Part shown: positions 1 through 6,701 of the stretch, in pieces
Layout: the number at the start of each line of letters is the position of its first letter
How positions within the stretch are numbered: position 1 is the first letter of the stretch
Assembly: GCF_937874145.1 (NCBI RefSeq)
Contig: NZ_CALNBI010000398.1
Coordinates: forward strand, 1-17,276
Reading direction: 5' to 3'
DNA length: 17,276 bases
From: an uncultured Chitinophaga sp.
Lineage (GTDB): Bacteria; Bacteroidota; Bacteroidia; Chitinophagales; Chitinophagaceae
Made by a program: the position numbers and the translations under genes
Notes under the pieces: generated by a model
Told to the model about the DNA's origin: nothing
What the model saw: only the letters and a program-made list of their open reading frames with translations
The model's database searches: none

Positions 1-1
1 C

Positions 2-523
2 CCGCTCATCGATACGCAGGCCGTTCAGGCTTACCTGCGCGCGATCGAAGCCTGCAAGGCACAGGGCGGGCGCTTTGTGGTGGAAGGCGGCGTGATGGCA
101 GGTGAAGGTTTCGAAAGCGGGTGTTACGTGAAGCCCTGCATCGCCGAAGTGCAGCCCGGCATGCCCATCGTGCAGTCGGAAACGTTTGCCCCGATATTGT
201 ACCTCATGCCGTATTCCTCGCCGGAAGAAGCGATTAAAATACAGAACGGCGTGCCGCAGGGATTGTCGTCCGCCATCATGACCCTGAACCTCCGCGAAGC
301 GGAACAATTCCTTTCCGTGGCCGGGAGCGACTGCGGCATTGCCAACGTCAATATCGGGACGAGCGGCGCCGAGATCGGCGGCGCGTTTGGCGGGGAGAAG
401 GAAACGGGCGGCGGCCGGGAAAGCGGCAGCGACGCGTGGAAAGCGTATATGCGGCGCCAGACCAATACCATCAACTTCGGCAGCCGGTTGCCGCTGGCGC
501 AGGGGATTCAGTTCGATTTGTAA
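2..523 (+). CDS. ALDH7 (antiquitin-type) aldehyde dehydrogenase, C-terminal part
   Basis: The last 173 codons of an NAD(P)-dependent aldehyde dehydrogenase; the gene starts left of the window and the frame is open from base 2. The C-terminal signature GGAFGGEKETGGGRESGSDA, then WKAYMRRQTNTINFG and LPLAQGI, is typical of the ALDH7/antiquitin family. Members oxidise alpha-aminoadipic semialdehyde (L-piperideine-6-carboxylate) in lysine breakdown. The SETFAPI segment matches the conserved ALDH EIFGP-like motif. The catalytic cysteine and most of the NAD-binding fold lie upstream of the window and cannot be checked. The neighbours to the right do not suggest a shared pathway, and a strong terminator follows. 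Family assignment is firm; the lysine-catabolic substrate follows from the family. Confidence 0.93.
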   Translation, partial: PLIDTQAVQAYLRAIEACKAQGGRFVVEGGVMAGEGFESGCYVKPCIAEVQPGMPIVQSETFAPILYLMPYSSPEEAIKIQNGVPQGLSSAIMTLNLREAEQFLSVAGSDCGIANVNIGTSGAEIGGAFGGEKETGGGRESGSDAWKAYMRRQTNTINFGSRLPLAQGIQFDL

Positions 524-541
524 GTATAGATAAGCAATAGC

Positions 542-579
542 AAGCCCGCGGCCTGTACGGCCGCGGGCTTTTCGTTTTT
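542..579 (+). terminator. Rho-independent terminator after the ALDH7 gene
   Basis: A perfect 12-bp stem (542-553 pairs with 559-570, AAGCCCGCGGCC / GGCCGCGGGCTT) with a TGTAC loop is followed by a T-rich tract to 579. It starts 18 bases after the ALDH stop and separates that gene from the RNA-repair operon. Confidence 0.92.
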
Positions 580-613
580 ATGGACGAACCCCTCCGCAAA
601 ATGACCAACGCTG

Positions 614-643
614 TTCGTAAGCCGGACCTTTTTTCTAATTTTG
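614..643 (+). promoter_or_regulatory. Possible Bacteroidota-type promoter for the RNA-repair operon
   Basis: TAATTTTG at 636-643 matches the Bacteroidota -7 box TAnnTTTG exactly. A weak -33 element (TTCG, one mismatch to TTTG) lies 18 bases upstream at 614-617. It would leave a leader of about 115 bases before the ligase ATG, which is long. The call rests on consensus match only. Confidence 0.35.
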
Positions 644-765
644 CATCCAATCGCAAACACCTCAAGCCTTGCGCCATGTAATTGCATTAACATATTGAAC
701 CGCTGCATCCGCACCCGTTTTCCGGGCGCCGGAGAATCATTTTGTTAAATGTAAATCCTACAATC

Positions 766-1476
766 ATGGCAATATCAACAAAATACGGCCGTACCTATCA
801 TTTCCCGTTCTCGCCAGGCACCAGCAGCGACGACCGGATTAATTATGATTACTGGGACCAGCTGTCCGCCATCCCCAAACTGGTGCATACCGAAAAGCTC
901 GACGGGGAAAACAATTGCCTGTCCCGCCTGGGCGTATTCGCCCGGTCGCACGCCGCGCCCACGACTTCGCCGTGGACCGAAGACCTGCGCCGTTTCTGGC
1001 AAATGGTGAAACACGACCTGGGCCCGCTGGAGATTTTCCTGGAAAACCTCTACGCCATCCATTCCCTCGAGTACCGGCAACTCGATCATCATTATTATGT
1101 GTTCGCTGTGCGGGAAGATGGAAGATGGCTGAGCTGGGAAGAGACGCGCTTTTATGCCCATATGCTCGACCTGCCGGTGGTGCCGGAAGTTTCGATGCCC
1201 GAAGTTAATAACCGCGCGGCGTTTGAAAAGGAACTGGTGGCGGCGGCAGGCGGCAGCGGAGCGTTTGGCCCGCACAACGCGGCATCCGGCGCGCCGGCAA
1301 CGATGGAAGGCATCGTGACGCGTAACGCAGACGGGTACCCGGCCGATGAATTCTCGAAAAATGTTTTTAAATATGTAAGGAAAGGGCATGTGCAGACGGA
1401 CGTCCACTGGACGCGTAACTGGAAGCGTGCCCGCCTCAAACAAGAAGGAGGTAATTATGTGGACCATCAGTACTAA
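766..1476 (+). CDS. Small ATP-dependent RNA ligase (KxDG nucleotidyltransferase)
   Basis: A 236-residue protein of the RNA_ligase (Rnl2/DRB0094-like, PF09414-type) superfamily. Motif I is K44-L-D-G47 (context HTEKLDGENN), with Lys44 the expected AMP-accepting residue. A motif III-like region reads LYAIHSLEY then YYVFAV (residues 95-115), motif IV is EGIV (181-184) and motif V is around NVFKYVRK (199-206). It would seal 5'-phosphate to 3'-OH RNA ends. I see no extra C-terminal domain, so it is a minimal ligase. The ATG at 766 is preferred over an in-frame TTG at 742 because the conserved part begins just after it. Its last codons overlap the HD-Pnk start by 20 bases and carry that gene's ribosome-binding site. 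HD-Pnk homologues are known often to share an operon with a putative ATP-dependent ligase, which supports the call. RNA rather than DNA as substrate is inferred. Confidence 0.85.
   Translation: MAISTKYGRTYHFPFSPGTSSDDRINYDYWDQLSAIPKLVHTEKLDGENNCLSRLGVFARSHAAPTTSPWTEDLRRFWQMVKHDLGPLEIFLENLYAIHSLEYRQLDHHYYVFAVREDGRWLSWEETRFYAHMLDLPVVPEVSMPEVNNRAAFEKELVAAAGGSGAFGPHNAASGAPATMEGIVTRNADGYPADEFSKNVFKYVRKGHVQTDVHWTRNWKRARLKQEGGNYVDHQY
1445..1452 (+). promoter_or_regulatory. Strong Shine-Dalgarno for HD-Pnk
   Basis: AAGGAGGT sits four bases before the ATG at 1457, inside the ligase coding region. It fixes the start of HD-Pnk over the longer in-frame extension from 1388. Such a full anti-SD match is unusual in Bacteroidota; most other genes here have no recognisable SD, and the only other plausible one (AGGGAG before the sigma factor) is weaker. 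Confidence 0.8.
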
Positions 1477-2575
1477 TAAATCCTGGGATCATCTCGCGCA
1501 GTCGTTCGATTGGGTGCGCGACATGGCGCTTACGCCCCAGGACCCGCAGCACCACGCCGAAGGCGACGTGGCCACGCATACCCGCATGGTGCTCGAAGCG
1601 CTGTGTGCTGATGCTGCGTATATAGAATTAACCGAACAGGATCGGGAGATCCTCTGGGCCGCAGCGCTCCTGCATGACGTGGAGAAGCGCAGTACGACGG
1701 TCACGGAGCCGGATGGAAGGATTTCCTCGCCGGGGCACGCCCGCAAAGGCGCGCTTACCGCGCGGCAGATCTTATACGGCGAAATCCCCACGCCGTTCGC
1801 CATCCGCCAGCAGGTAACGGCCCTGGTGCGCTATCATGGCTTCCCGCTGTGGGCGCTTGAGAGGCCGGACCCCGTAAAGGAACTGGTGAAAGTGAGCCAG
1901 GAAATTGATACCCGCCTGCTGGCCATGCTCGCCCGCGCCGATGTGCTTGGCCGCATTTGCGCCGATAAAGACGAAATGCTCTACCGCATCGGCTGCTTTG
2001 AGGCGCTGTGCCAGGAGCAGCAATGCTGGGGCGCGGCGCGGCCGTTTGCGACGCCGCATGCCCGCATGCATTACTTGCTGCATGAAAACACGCATCCCGA
2101 TTACGTGCCGTTTGAGCAGCCGGTCAGCGAAGTGATCCTGATGAGCGGTCTGCCAGGCGCCGGGAAAGATACCTTCATCCGCAGGCATTATCCAAACCTG
2201 CCGGTAGTATCGCTGGACGGGCTGCGGGAAGAAATGGGTGTTTCGCCGACGGATGCCACCGGCAACGGCCAGGTGATACAGGCGGCGAAGGAGCGTGCCA
2301 GGGTGTTTCTGCGGAAGGGGACCGGCTTTGTGTGGAACGCCACGAACGTTACCCGGCAGATGCGGATGCAGTTATTGGAGCTGTTTTTCACCTATAAGGC
2401 GCAGGTGCGGATCGTATATGTGGAAGTACCGTACCGGCAGCTTTTCCGGCAAAACAGCAACCGTGAGGCCGTGGTGCCCGCGCTGGTGTTGGAAAAGCTC
2501 GCGGCGAAACTGGAGGTTCCCGCGGCCTGGGAGGCGCATGAAGTGACCTGGATTGCCGCGGATCCGGCATTTTAA
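1457..2575 (+). CDS. HD-Pnk: HD-domain phosphoesterase / polynucleotide 5'-kinase fusion
   Basis: A 372-residue two-domain nucleic-acid end-healing enzyme. The N-terminal half is an HD metal-dependent phosphohydrolase: His41 region (ATHTRM), H73-D74 in ALLHDVEKR, His94 (PGHARKG), His127 (VRYHGF) and Asp162 in ARADVLGR. The C-terminal half is a P-loop kinase: Walker A GLPGAGKD at 231-238, then SLDGLREE with the D254xxR257 pair expected for 5'-OH kinases, and NATNVTR at 294-300. The Runella slithyformis homologue removes 2',3'-cyclic and 3'-phosphates with the HD domain and phosphorylates 5'-OH ends with the kinase domain. With the overlapping ligase this gives a complete heal-and-seal set. The start is the ATG after AAGGAGGT. 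Both active sites look intact. Domain architecture is clear; the physiological RNA target is unknown. Confidence 0.92.
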   Translation: MWTISTNKSWDHLAQSFDWVRDMALTPQDPQHHAEGDVATHTRMVLEALCADAAYIELTEQDREILWAAALLHDVEKRSTTVTEPDGRISSPGHARKGALTARQILYGEIPTPFAIRQQVTALVRYHGFPLWALERPDPVKELVKVSQEIDTRLLAMLARADVLGRICADKDEMLYRIGCFEALCQEQQCWGAARPFATPHARMHYLLHENTHPDYVPFEQPVSEVILMSGLPGAGKDTFIRRHYPNLPVVSLDGLREEMGVSPTDATGNGQVIQAAKERARVFLRKGTGFVWNATNVTRQMRMQLLELFFTYKAQVRIVYVEVPYRQLFRQNSNREAVVPALVLEKLAAKLEVPAAWEAHEVTWIAADPAF

Positions 2576-2585
2576 CCGCGGGTAA

Positions 2586-2617
2586 TGTCCGGTTTTGTGA
2601 CCGGGTTGTCCGCTTTT
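2586..2617 (+). repeat. Two direct TGTCCG(G/C)TTTT repeats, 21 bp apart
   Basis: TGTCCGGTTTT at 2586-2596 and TGTCCGCTTTT at 2607-2617 are identical at 10 of 11 positions and start 21 bp apart, two helical turns. The pair begins 10 bases after the HD-Pnk stop and precedes the terminator. This geometry resembles tandem half-sites for a dimeric or AraC-type regulator, but no regulator gene of that kind is adjacent. Function is inferred. Confidence 0.45.
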
Positions 2618-2680
2618 ACAAACGGCCGTTACGCCGAAACCGGTTAGCCCGATTGCGAATTTGAAGGCCGGAAGGCCCGG

Positions 2681-2706
2681 AAGCCCGTCCATTGGACGGG
2701 CTTTTT
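2681..2706 (+). terminator. Rho-independent terminator of the RNA-repair operon
   Basis: A 10-bp perfect stem (AAGCCCGTCC 2681-2690 with GGACGGGCTT 2694-2703) with a three-base ATT loop runs into a T tract ending at 2706. It ends the ligase/HD-Pnk transcript about 105 bases after the stop. Confidence 0.88.
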
Positions 2707-2751
2707 CGTTGGAATGCAGTGCTGGAAAGGTTTTGCGTGAAAAGTGCGGGC

Positions 2752-2778
2752 GTGTCCGATCTGTGCAAAAACGGACAC
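2752..2778. repeat. Inverted repeat with TGTCCG half-sites
   Basis: GTGTCCG (2752-2758) and CGGACAC (2772-2778) form a perfect 7-bp inverted repeat around a 13-base centre. The core half-site TGTCCG is the same as in the direct pair at 2586-2617. It lies about 70 bases upstream of the promoter candidate for the small secreted protein, so it may be an operator for that gene. No T tract follows, which argues against a terminator. Confidence 0.4.
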
Positions 2779-2821
2779 TTACGGCGGTTTTGCTTGCCGT
2801 TCATCCGCTGATAACTATTCG

Positions 2822-2853
2822 TTTTAGGATGTTTGGAGCCGTTCATACTTTTG
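2822..2853 (+). promoter_or_regulatory. Bacteroidota-type promoter for the PepSY-like gene
   Basis: TACTTTTG at 2846-2853 is an exact TAnnTTTG -7 box. A T-rich -33 element (TTTT, 2822-2825) lies 20 bases upstream. The predicted transcript start leaves a leader of about 40 bases before the ATG at 2898. Confidence 0.5.
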
Positions 2854-2897
2854 AATCGTCAAACAAACAACAACGTTCATCCCATAAAATTATTCAC

Positions 2898-3257
2898 ATG
2901 AAAACTATCATCGCACTCATCGCCACCGTAATCATTTCCCTGAATGCCGCCGCCGTTACCCCGGGTGCGGACATGATGTTCAAAACCTCCGTCCGCCTGG
3001 CTGCTGAAAAAAGCTGGTACGATGCCGAAGGCAACCTGCTGGCAACATCCCGCATGATCAATGAAGCGGCGCTGCCCTTCAACGTGATCAAAAAACTCAT
3101 GAAGAAATGCCCTGATTACCAGATCCGTTATATCCGCGAATTCGAGGCGGAAGGCATCAATACTTACATTATTACGCTTGAAAACGAGAAAGGCTATAAA
3201 GTGGTACGCTGCCTGGATAACACGCTGACCGTACTGCAGCAGCTGGAAAAAATCTGA
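2898..3257 (+). CDS. Small secreted PepSY-like protein
   Basis: A 119-residue exported protein. Residues 1-19 are a signal peptide (MKTIIALIATVIISLNAAA). The mature part has a DAEGNLLATSRMI strand region followed by LPFNVIKKLMKKCPDYQIR and repeated short beta strands (TYIITLENEKGYKVVRC). This resembles the PepSY-like/DUF2874 'beta-lactamase-inhibitor-like' proteins common in Bacteroidota periplasms, of unknown function. The start is the ATG directly before the hydrophobic signal sequence; an in-frame extension to 2661 would cross the terminator and the promoter. It is monocistronic, with its own promoter and a hairpin after the stop. Family call is from pattern recognition and moderately sure. 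Confidence 0.7.
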   Translation: MKTIIALIATVIISLNAAAVTPGADMMFKTSVRLAAEKSWYDAEGNLLATSRMINEAALPFNVIKKLMKKCPDYQIRYIREFEAEGINTYIITLENEKGYKVVRCLDNTLTVLQQLEKI

Positions 3258-3285
3258 TCCGCCATTCAGGACCGATAGTGTTCGT

Positions 3286-3312
3286 TGCCCGGAAGTACCA
3301 AGCTTCCGGGCA
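3286..3312 (+). terminator. Hairpin after the PepSY-like gene
   Basis: TGCCCGGAAG (3286-3295) pairs perfectly with CTTCCGGGCA (3303-3312) around a seven-base loop. Only a short T run (TTTT) follows, nine bases later, so termination may be weak. Confidence 0.5.
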
Positions 3313-3334
3313 CGGGCATTTTAAGGACGGGTGG

Positions 3335-3366
3335 TTTGGAGGCGGAAGGGTTTTTGATTAATTTTA
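3335..3366 (+). promoter_or_regulatory. Possible promoter for the histidine kinase
   Basis: TTTG at 3335-3338 is followed after exactly 20 bases by TAATTTTA at 3359-3366, one mismatch from TAnnTTTG. The ATG lies about 64 bases downstream. Confidence 0.45.
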
Positions 3367-3429
3367 TTCCTTGCAGCATCATCATTATTCCTATCAGGAC
3401 GTAAGCGCCTATTCCAAATTTCGACATGT

Positions 3430-4713
3430 ATGGAAACGCAGGTGACCACCGCCGAGGCGATCAATATCCTCCTCATCTACTGTGAAAAGCTGGGCTGGCC
3501 TGTAGACCGGATCATGGAGGATGCCGGTGTGGAACCGGGGTCGATGGAAAGCCTCCAGCGCCCGGTGACCCTGGGAGAACTGTCGCGCTTTTTCGCATCG
3601 GCGGTGAAGGTCTCGGGCGATCCTTACATCGGGTTGCACATCGGCGATATCTCGAACCTCGACGCGCTGGGGATCGTGGGGCAGCTGTACCGGTACAGCA
3701 AAAACATGCGCGAAGGCATGTTCCGCGTGATCATGACGCCCCGTCACCACGCGCCCGAAGCCGCTTTCGTGACCCGCCAGTTCATAGAACTGGCCATGGC
3801 GTATTGCAAGCACGGCACGGAATACGCCTCGCAGGCGGGATTGAATCCTTACGAAGTACACTTTGCCTGGGCGCTGACCGCGGAAGAAGAAAAGCAATAT
3901 GCGGAAATATTCGCGTGCCCCGTTTACGGGAACCGCGCCAATACGCAATTGATGTACCGCCCCGCCGGCGCCGATTTCCCGAATTTCTTCTATAACCCGG
4001 TATTGCTGAAAGCATTGGAAGCCGGCGCGGACGCCGGGATGGAGCTGGCGCCCTGGAGCAGCAACGACCTCCAAAAGGCGCTGCTCATCATGAACGTCGA
4101 AGAAAAGGAGCGGAGCCGCATCGCGCGGAGCCTCCACGACGGCGTTTGCGGTACGCTCGCAGCGGTGCGCATGCACCTGGGCGTACTGCAGGACCAGGTG
4201 CCCTCGCTGCATACGGCCGAATTCCTGCAAACGCTCGCCCTGCTCGACGAAGCCGCCCGCGAAGTCCGCAAAACCGCGCACAGCCTCATGCCGGAAGTGC
4301 TGCAGCAGTACGGCCTCAATTCCGCGCTCGAAACACATTGCCATAACCTCGCGCCCTGCTGCCCCACGCAGATCAATTTCTACAGCTTCGGCACGCCTTT
4401 CCGGTTTGAGCCGGGCGCCGAGCTCACCGTATACCGCACGGCGCAGGAACTCATCCAGAATGCTGTGAAGCACGCGCAGGCAGACAGTATCATCGTGCAG
4501 CTGCAATTCGATGGCGAAGATATTTCGCTGACGATCGAAGACGACGGCATCGGCCTGCCGCCCGACCGGCTGCGCCCCGGCTCCGGGCTCGATATCCTCC
4601 GCCAGAACGTCACCGGGCTGGGCGGCACCATCGACTGGGACGGGCGCCAGGGTAGCGGCACTTCCGTCACCGTTACCATTCCTTCCCTCCATGCTATCCT
4701 TGCGCGGGAGTAG
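3430..4713 (+). CDS. Soluble histidine kinase with AraC-type effector domain
   Basis: A 427-residue protein with two recognisable parts. Residues about 8-180 resemble the 'arabinose-binding' N-terminal domain of OruR/ArgR-like AraC-family regulators (PF12625 type): AGVEPG, LGELSRFFASAVKVSGDPYIGLHIG, and a GNRANTQLMYRP-like end. Residues about 215-425 are a NarL-type kinase: HisKA_3 with the phospho-acceptor H236 in RIARSLHDGVCGTLAAVR, an N box ELIQNAVKHAQ (N344), a G1 box DDGIGLP (371-377) and a G2 box GSGLDILRQNV. The AraC DNA-binding HTH is missing and the kinase sits in its place. I see no membrane segment or signal peptide, so it should sense something in the cytoplasm. Such kinases pair with NarL/LuxR-type response regulators, but none is in the window. 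The ECF sigma gene follows 125 bases later. Both domain calls are by motif; the ligand is unknown. Confidence 0.85.
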   Translation: METQVTTAEAINILLIYCEKLGWPVDRIMEDAGVEPGSMESLQRPVTLGELSRFFASAVKVSGDPYIGLHIGDISNLDALGIVGQLYRYSKNMREGMFRVIMTPRHHAPEAAFVTRQFIELAMAYCKHGTEYASQAGLNPYEVHFAWALTAEEEKQYAEIFACPVYGNRANTQLMYRPAGADFPNFFYNPVLLKALEAGADAGMELAPWSSNDLQKALLIMNVEEKERSRIARSLHDGVCGTLAAVRMHLGVLQDQVPSLHTAEFLQTLALLDEAAREVRKTAHSLMPEVLQQYGLNSALETHCHNLAPCCPTQINFYSFGTPFRFEPGAELTVYRTAQELIQNAVKHAQADSIIVQLQFDGEDISLTIEDDGIGLPPDRLRPGSGLDILRQNVTGLGGTIDWDGRQGSGTSVTVTIPSLHAILARE

Positions 4714-4735
4714 TGCGAATTGTATTATTTTATTA

Positions 4736-4743
4736 TTAATTTG
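4736..4743 (+). promoter_or_regulatory. Weak -7-like box upstream of the ECF sigma gene
   Basis: TTAATTTG, one mismatch to TAnnTTTG, lies in an AT-rich patch 95 bases before the sigma-factor ATG. No good -33 TTTG is at the right distance. Given as the only candidate in the 125-base gap after the kinase. Confidence 0.25.
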
Positions 4744-4838
4744 CCCTCAGGCCTTATGAACGATCAACCAAAAGCCTAACATTTGCGCGCATTTCCGGCC
4801 CACGTACCGGATCATTTACCGTTTAAACAGGGAGACGC

Positions 4839-5435
4839 ATGACCTGGAAGGAGTCTGATGAAATATTATGGGTAGACGCTCTGCGCAACGACAGCACCGA
4901 AGCCTTCGATGCGCTGTACCGCGCATATTTCCCGTCTGTTTACGCCAACATCTGCCGGCTGGTGCGCGAACCTTCCGCCGCACAGGACATCGTGCAGGAA
5001 GTTTTCATCCGCCTTTGGGAAAAACGCGGGCAACTGAAGCCCGGCCAGCCCGCCGGCAACTGGCTGTTCGTGGTCAGCTACAACCGTTCCGTTTCCTGGC
5101 TGCGCAAAGATCTCCGCGAGAAATTGCAGATAGAAGGGCTGGATTCCCTGCCCGACCTCCCCGGCGAGCCCGGATGGGACCATACCTCGCTCCAGCTCGA
5201 CATGCTGGAAAAAGCCATCGAGCAGCTGCCGCCGCAACGTAAAAAAGTTTTCCTGCTCTGTAAAGTACAGGGCCGCACCTATGCCGAGGCGGCTTCCGAG
5301 CTCCAGATTTCCCACTATACCGTGAAGGAACATATCCAGAAAGCCAGCCAGTTCATCCGCGAATACGTGCGGCTGCAACCGGAATGGCAGGCCCTGGCGC
5401 TGGGCGCGCCGCTGCTGTCGCATTTGCTGGGATAA
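4839..5435 (+). CDS. ECF RNA polymerase sigma factor (FecI/SusC-linked type)
   Basis: A 198-residue sigma-70 family extracytoplasmic-function factor. Region 2 spans about residues 20-88 (AFDALYRAYFPSVYANICRL, QDIVQEVFIRLWEKR) and region 4 about 122-175 (LPPQRKKVFLLCKVQGRTYAE, then the HTH ELQISHYTVKEHIQKA). No extra domain is present, only a short hydrophobic tail (residues 185-198). It is followed 66 bases later by a FecR anti-sigma and then SusC/SusD, the standard Bacteroidota layout. The expected role is to transcribe this locus when the transporter reports substrate. AGGGAG four bases before the ATG supports the start. The family is certain; the target promoter sequence is not identified. 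Confidence 0.95.
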   Translation: MTWKESDEILWVDALRNDSTEAFDALYRAYFPSVYANICRLVREPSAAQDIVQEVFIRLWEKRGQLKPGQPAGNWLFVVSYNRSVSWLRKDLREKLQIEGLDSLPDLPGEPGWDHTSLQLDMLEKAIEQLPPQRKKVFLLCKVQGRTYAEAASELQISHYTVKEHIQKASQFIREYVRLQPEWQALALGAPLLSHLLG

Positions 5436-5501
5436 AAAAAACTTCCTTCCAGGACCCCCCTTTTTTCAATTTCCGCGTATTTACTATAAACCTGACCGCC
5501 A

Positions 5502-6677
5502 TTGGAGGATCAAGCACAATATCTCCGGGAGCTGCTGGCTAAACCGGACTGGACGGACGACGAACGCCGCTGGTTGCTGCATTACCTGGAACACACGCCT
5601 GCAACGGAACTGAAAACCCTGTTGCTGGAGGCTTTCCGTGAAAGAGATATCGCCGTGCCCGATCCCGCGTTACAGGAACGCCTGCTGGCGGGCATTCACG
5701 CCCGGATGCAGCCGGAACGGGAAACCATCGTTACCTCCATGCGCCGCAGCCACCGCTGGCGTGTGGCGGCCGCCATCGGCGGGATGGCGATACTCCTGGG
5801 CGGAGGAGCGCTGCTGCTCCGCCAGCCGCAAGGGCAACAGGCTACCGTGGCGGACCTGGCGAAAGCGCACAATGTCGAACCGAATGGCGATATCGCCCCC
5901 GGCGGCAATAAAGCGCAGCTCGTACTGCATAACGGGCAAACCGTGGTGCTCGACCAAACGGCTGATGGCCGGATCGGGGAGGGGAATGTGGAGAAGAAAG
6001 ACGCGGAACTGTTGTATGAAGAAAATGAAGGAGACCGCGGCAGCAATATCCTCATCACGCCCCGCGGCGGGCAATACCGAGTGCGCCTGGCCGATGGAAC
6101 GAAGGTGTGGCTCAACGCCGCCAGCCGCCTCGAATATCCCGTGGCGTTCAATGGAAAGGAACGGCTGGTCAGCCTCACCGGCGAAGCCTATTTCGAAGTG
6201 GCGAGCGATGTGCAGCGGCCGTTTTTCGTTATGGTTGACGGGATGAAAGTGCAGGTGCTGGGAACGAAGTTCAACGTCAACGCCTATCCTGAAGAAAAAC
6301 TTTTCACCACCGCCCTGCTCGAAGGCGCGGTACGCATAACGGGCAGCGGCAAGCATGTAACGCTGAAACCCGGACAGGAATCCGCCTTCAGCCCGAAATC
6401 CGGATCCTTGAAACAATACGACGGCGACATGGAAAGCGCCGTGGCCTGGAAGAACGGCATCATCACATTTAAAAACGACGAGCTCTCGGCCGTCATGCGC
6501 GACCTGGGAAGATGGTATGACGTGGATGTAGCGTATGAGCCGGGGCTGGACAGCCACATACATGTAACAGGGGCCATGCGCAAACAGGAACACCTGTCGC
6601 AGGCGCTGAAAATTCTCGAGCTGACGGCCGGCGTCCACTTTGAGGTGGAAGGGCGCACGGTCAAAGTATCCCGATAG
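5502..6677 (+). CDS. FecR-family anti-sigma factor
   Basis: A 391-residue inner-membrane regulator. Residues 1-80 form the cytoplasmic sigma-binding part (WTDDERRWLLHYLE). A single membrane helix is at about 87-107. The FecR domain is at about 181-285 (ITPRGGQYRVRLADGTKVWL, LTGEAYFEV, VLGTKFNVNAY, LLEGAVRI). A C-terminal DUF4974/STN-like domain is at about 320-391 (ITFKNDELSAVMRDLGRWYD ... LELTAGVHFEVEGRTVKV). The protein would hold the upstream sigma inactive and receive the signal from the SusC STN domain in the periplasm. The start is a TTG: an in-frame stop lies three codons upstream and the next Met is residue 69, inside the protein. The N-terminal helix typical of the family supports the TTG. 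No SD is seen, so translation may be coupled to or weaker than sigma. Confidence 0.93.
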   Translation: MEDQAQYLRELLAKPDWTDDERRWLLHYLEHTPATELKTLLLEAFRERDIAVPDPALQERLLAGIHARMQPERETIVTSMRRSHRWRVAAAIGGMAILLGGGALLLRQPQGQQATVADLAKAHNVEPNGDIAPGGNKAQLVLHNGQTVVLDQTADGRIGEGNVEKKDAELLYEENEGDRGSNILITPRGGQYRVRLADGTKVWLNAASRLEYPVAFNGKERLVSLTGEAYFEVASDVQRPFFVMVDGMKVQVLGTKFNVNAYPEEKLFTTALLEGAVRITGSGKHVTLKPGQESAFSPKSGSLKQYDGDMESAVAWKNGIITFKNDELSAVMRDLGRWYDVDVAYEPGLDSHIHVTGAMRKQEHLSQALKILELTAGVHFEVEGRTVKVSR

Positions 6678-6701
6678 TAAATGAAAGGCAGGCCAATGGC
6701 C

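Larger units (their letters stand above)
2576..2897. other. 322-base intergenic region with terminator, TGTCCG sites and promoter
   Basis: No supportable gene here. It holds a pair of direct TGTCCG repeats just after the HD-Pnk stop, a rho-independent terminator in the middle, an inverted TGTCCG pair, and a promoter candidate before the next gene. An open frame running in from 2661 is only an upstream extension of the next gene, whose signal peptide begins at 2898. Confidence 0.7.

Noticed and set aside
766..2575. RNA ligase/HD-Pnk pair considered as a phage-defence island
   Set aside because: No anticodon nuclease, restriction, reverse transcriptase, integrase or phage gene is nearby, and the flanks look like ordinary chromosome. 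Repair is the better supported reading.
2661..2897. N-terminal extension of the PepSY-like protein
   Set aside because: It would start before the terminator and promoter and bury the signal peptide; the ATG at 2898 fits much better.
3409..4692. A 427-codon minus-strand frame over the histidine kinase
   Set aside because: The + strand frame has intact kinase motifs; the antisense translation has none. Equal length is a codon-bias effect.
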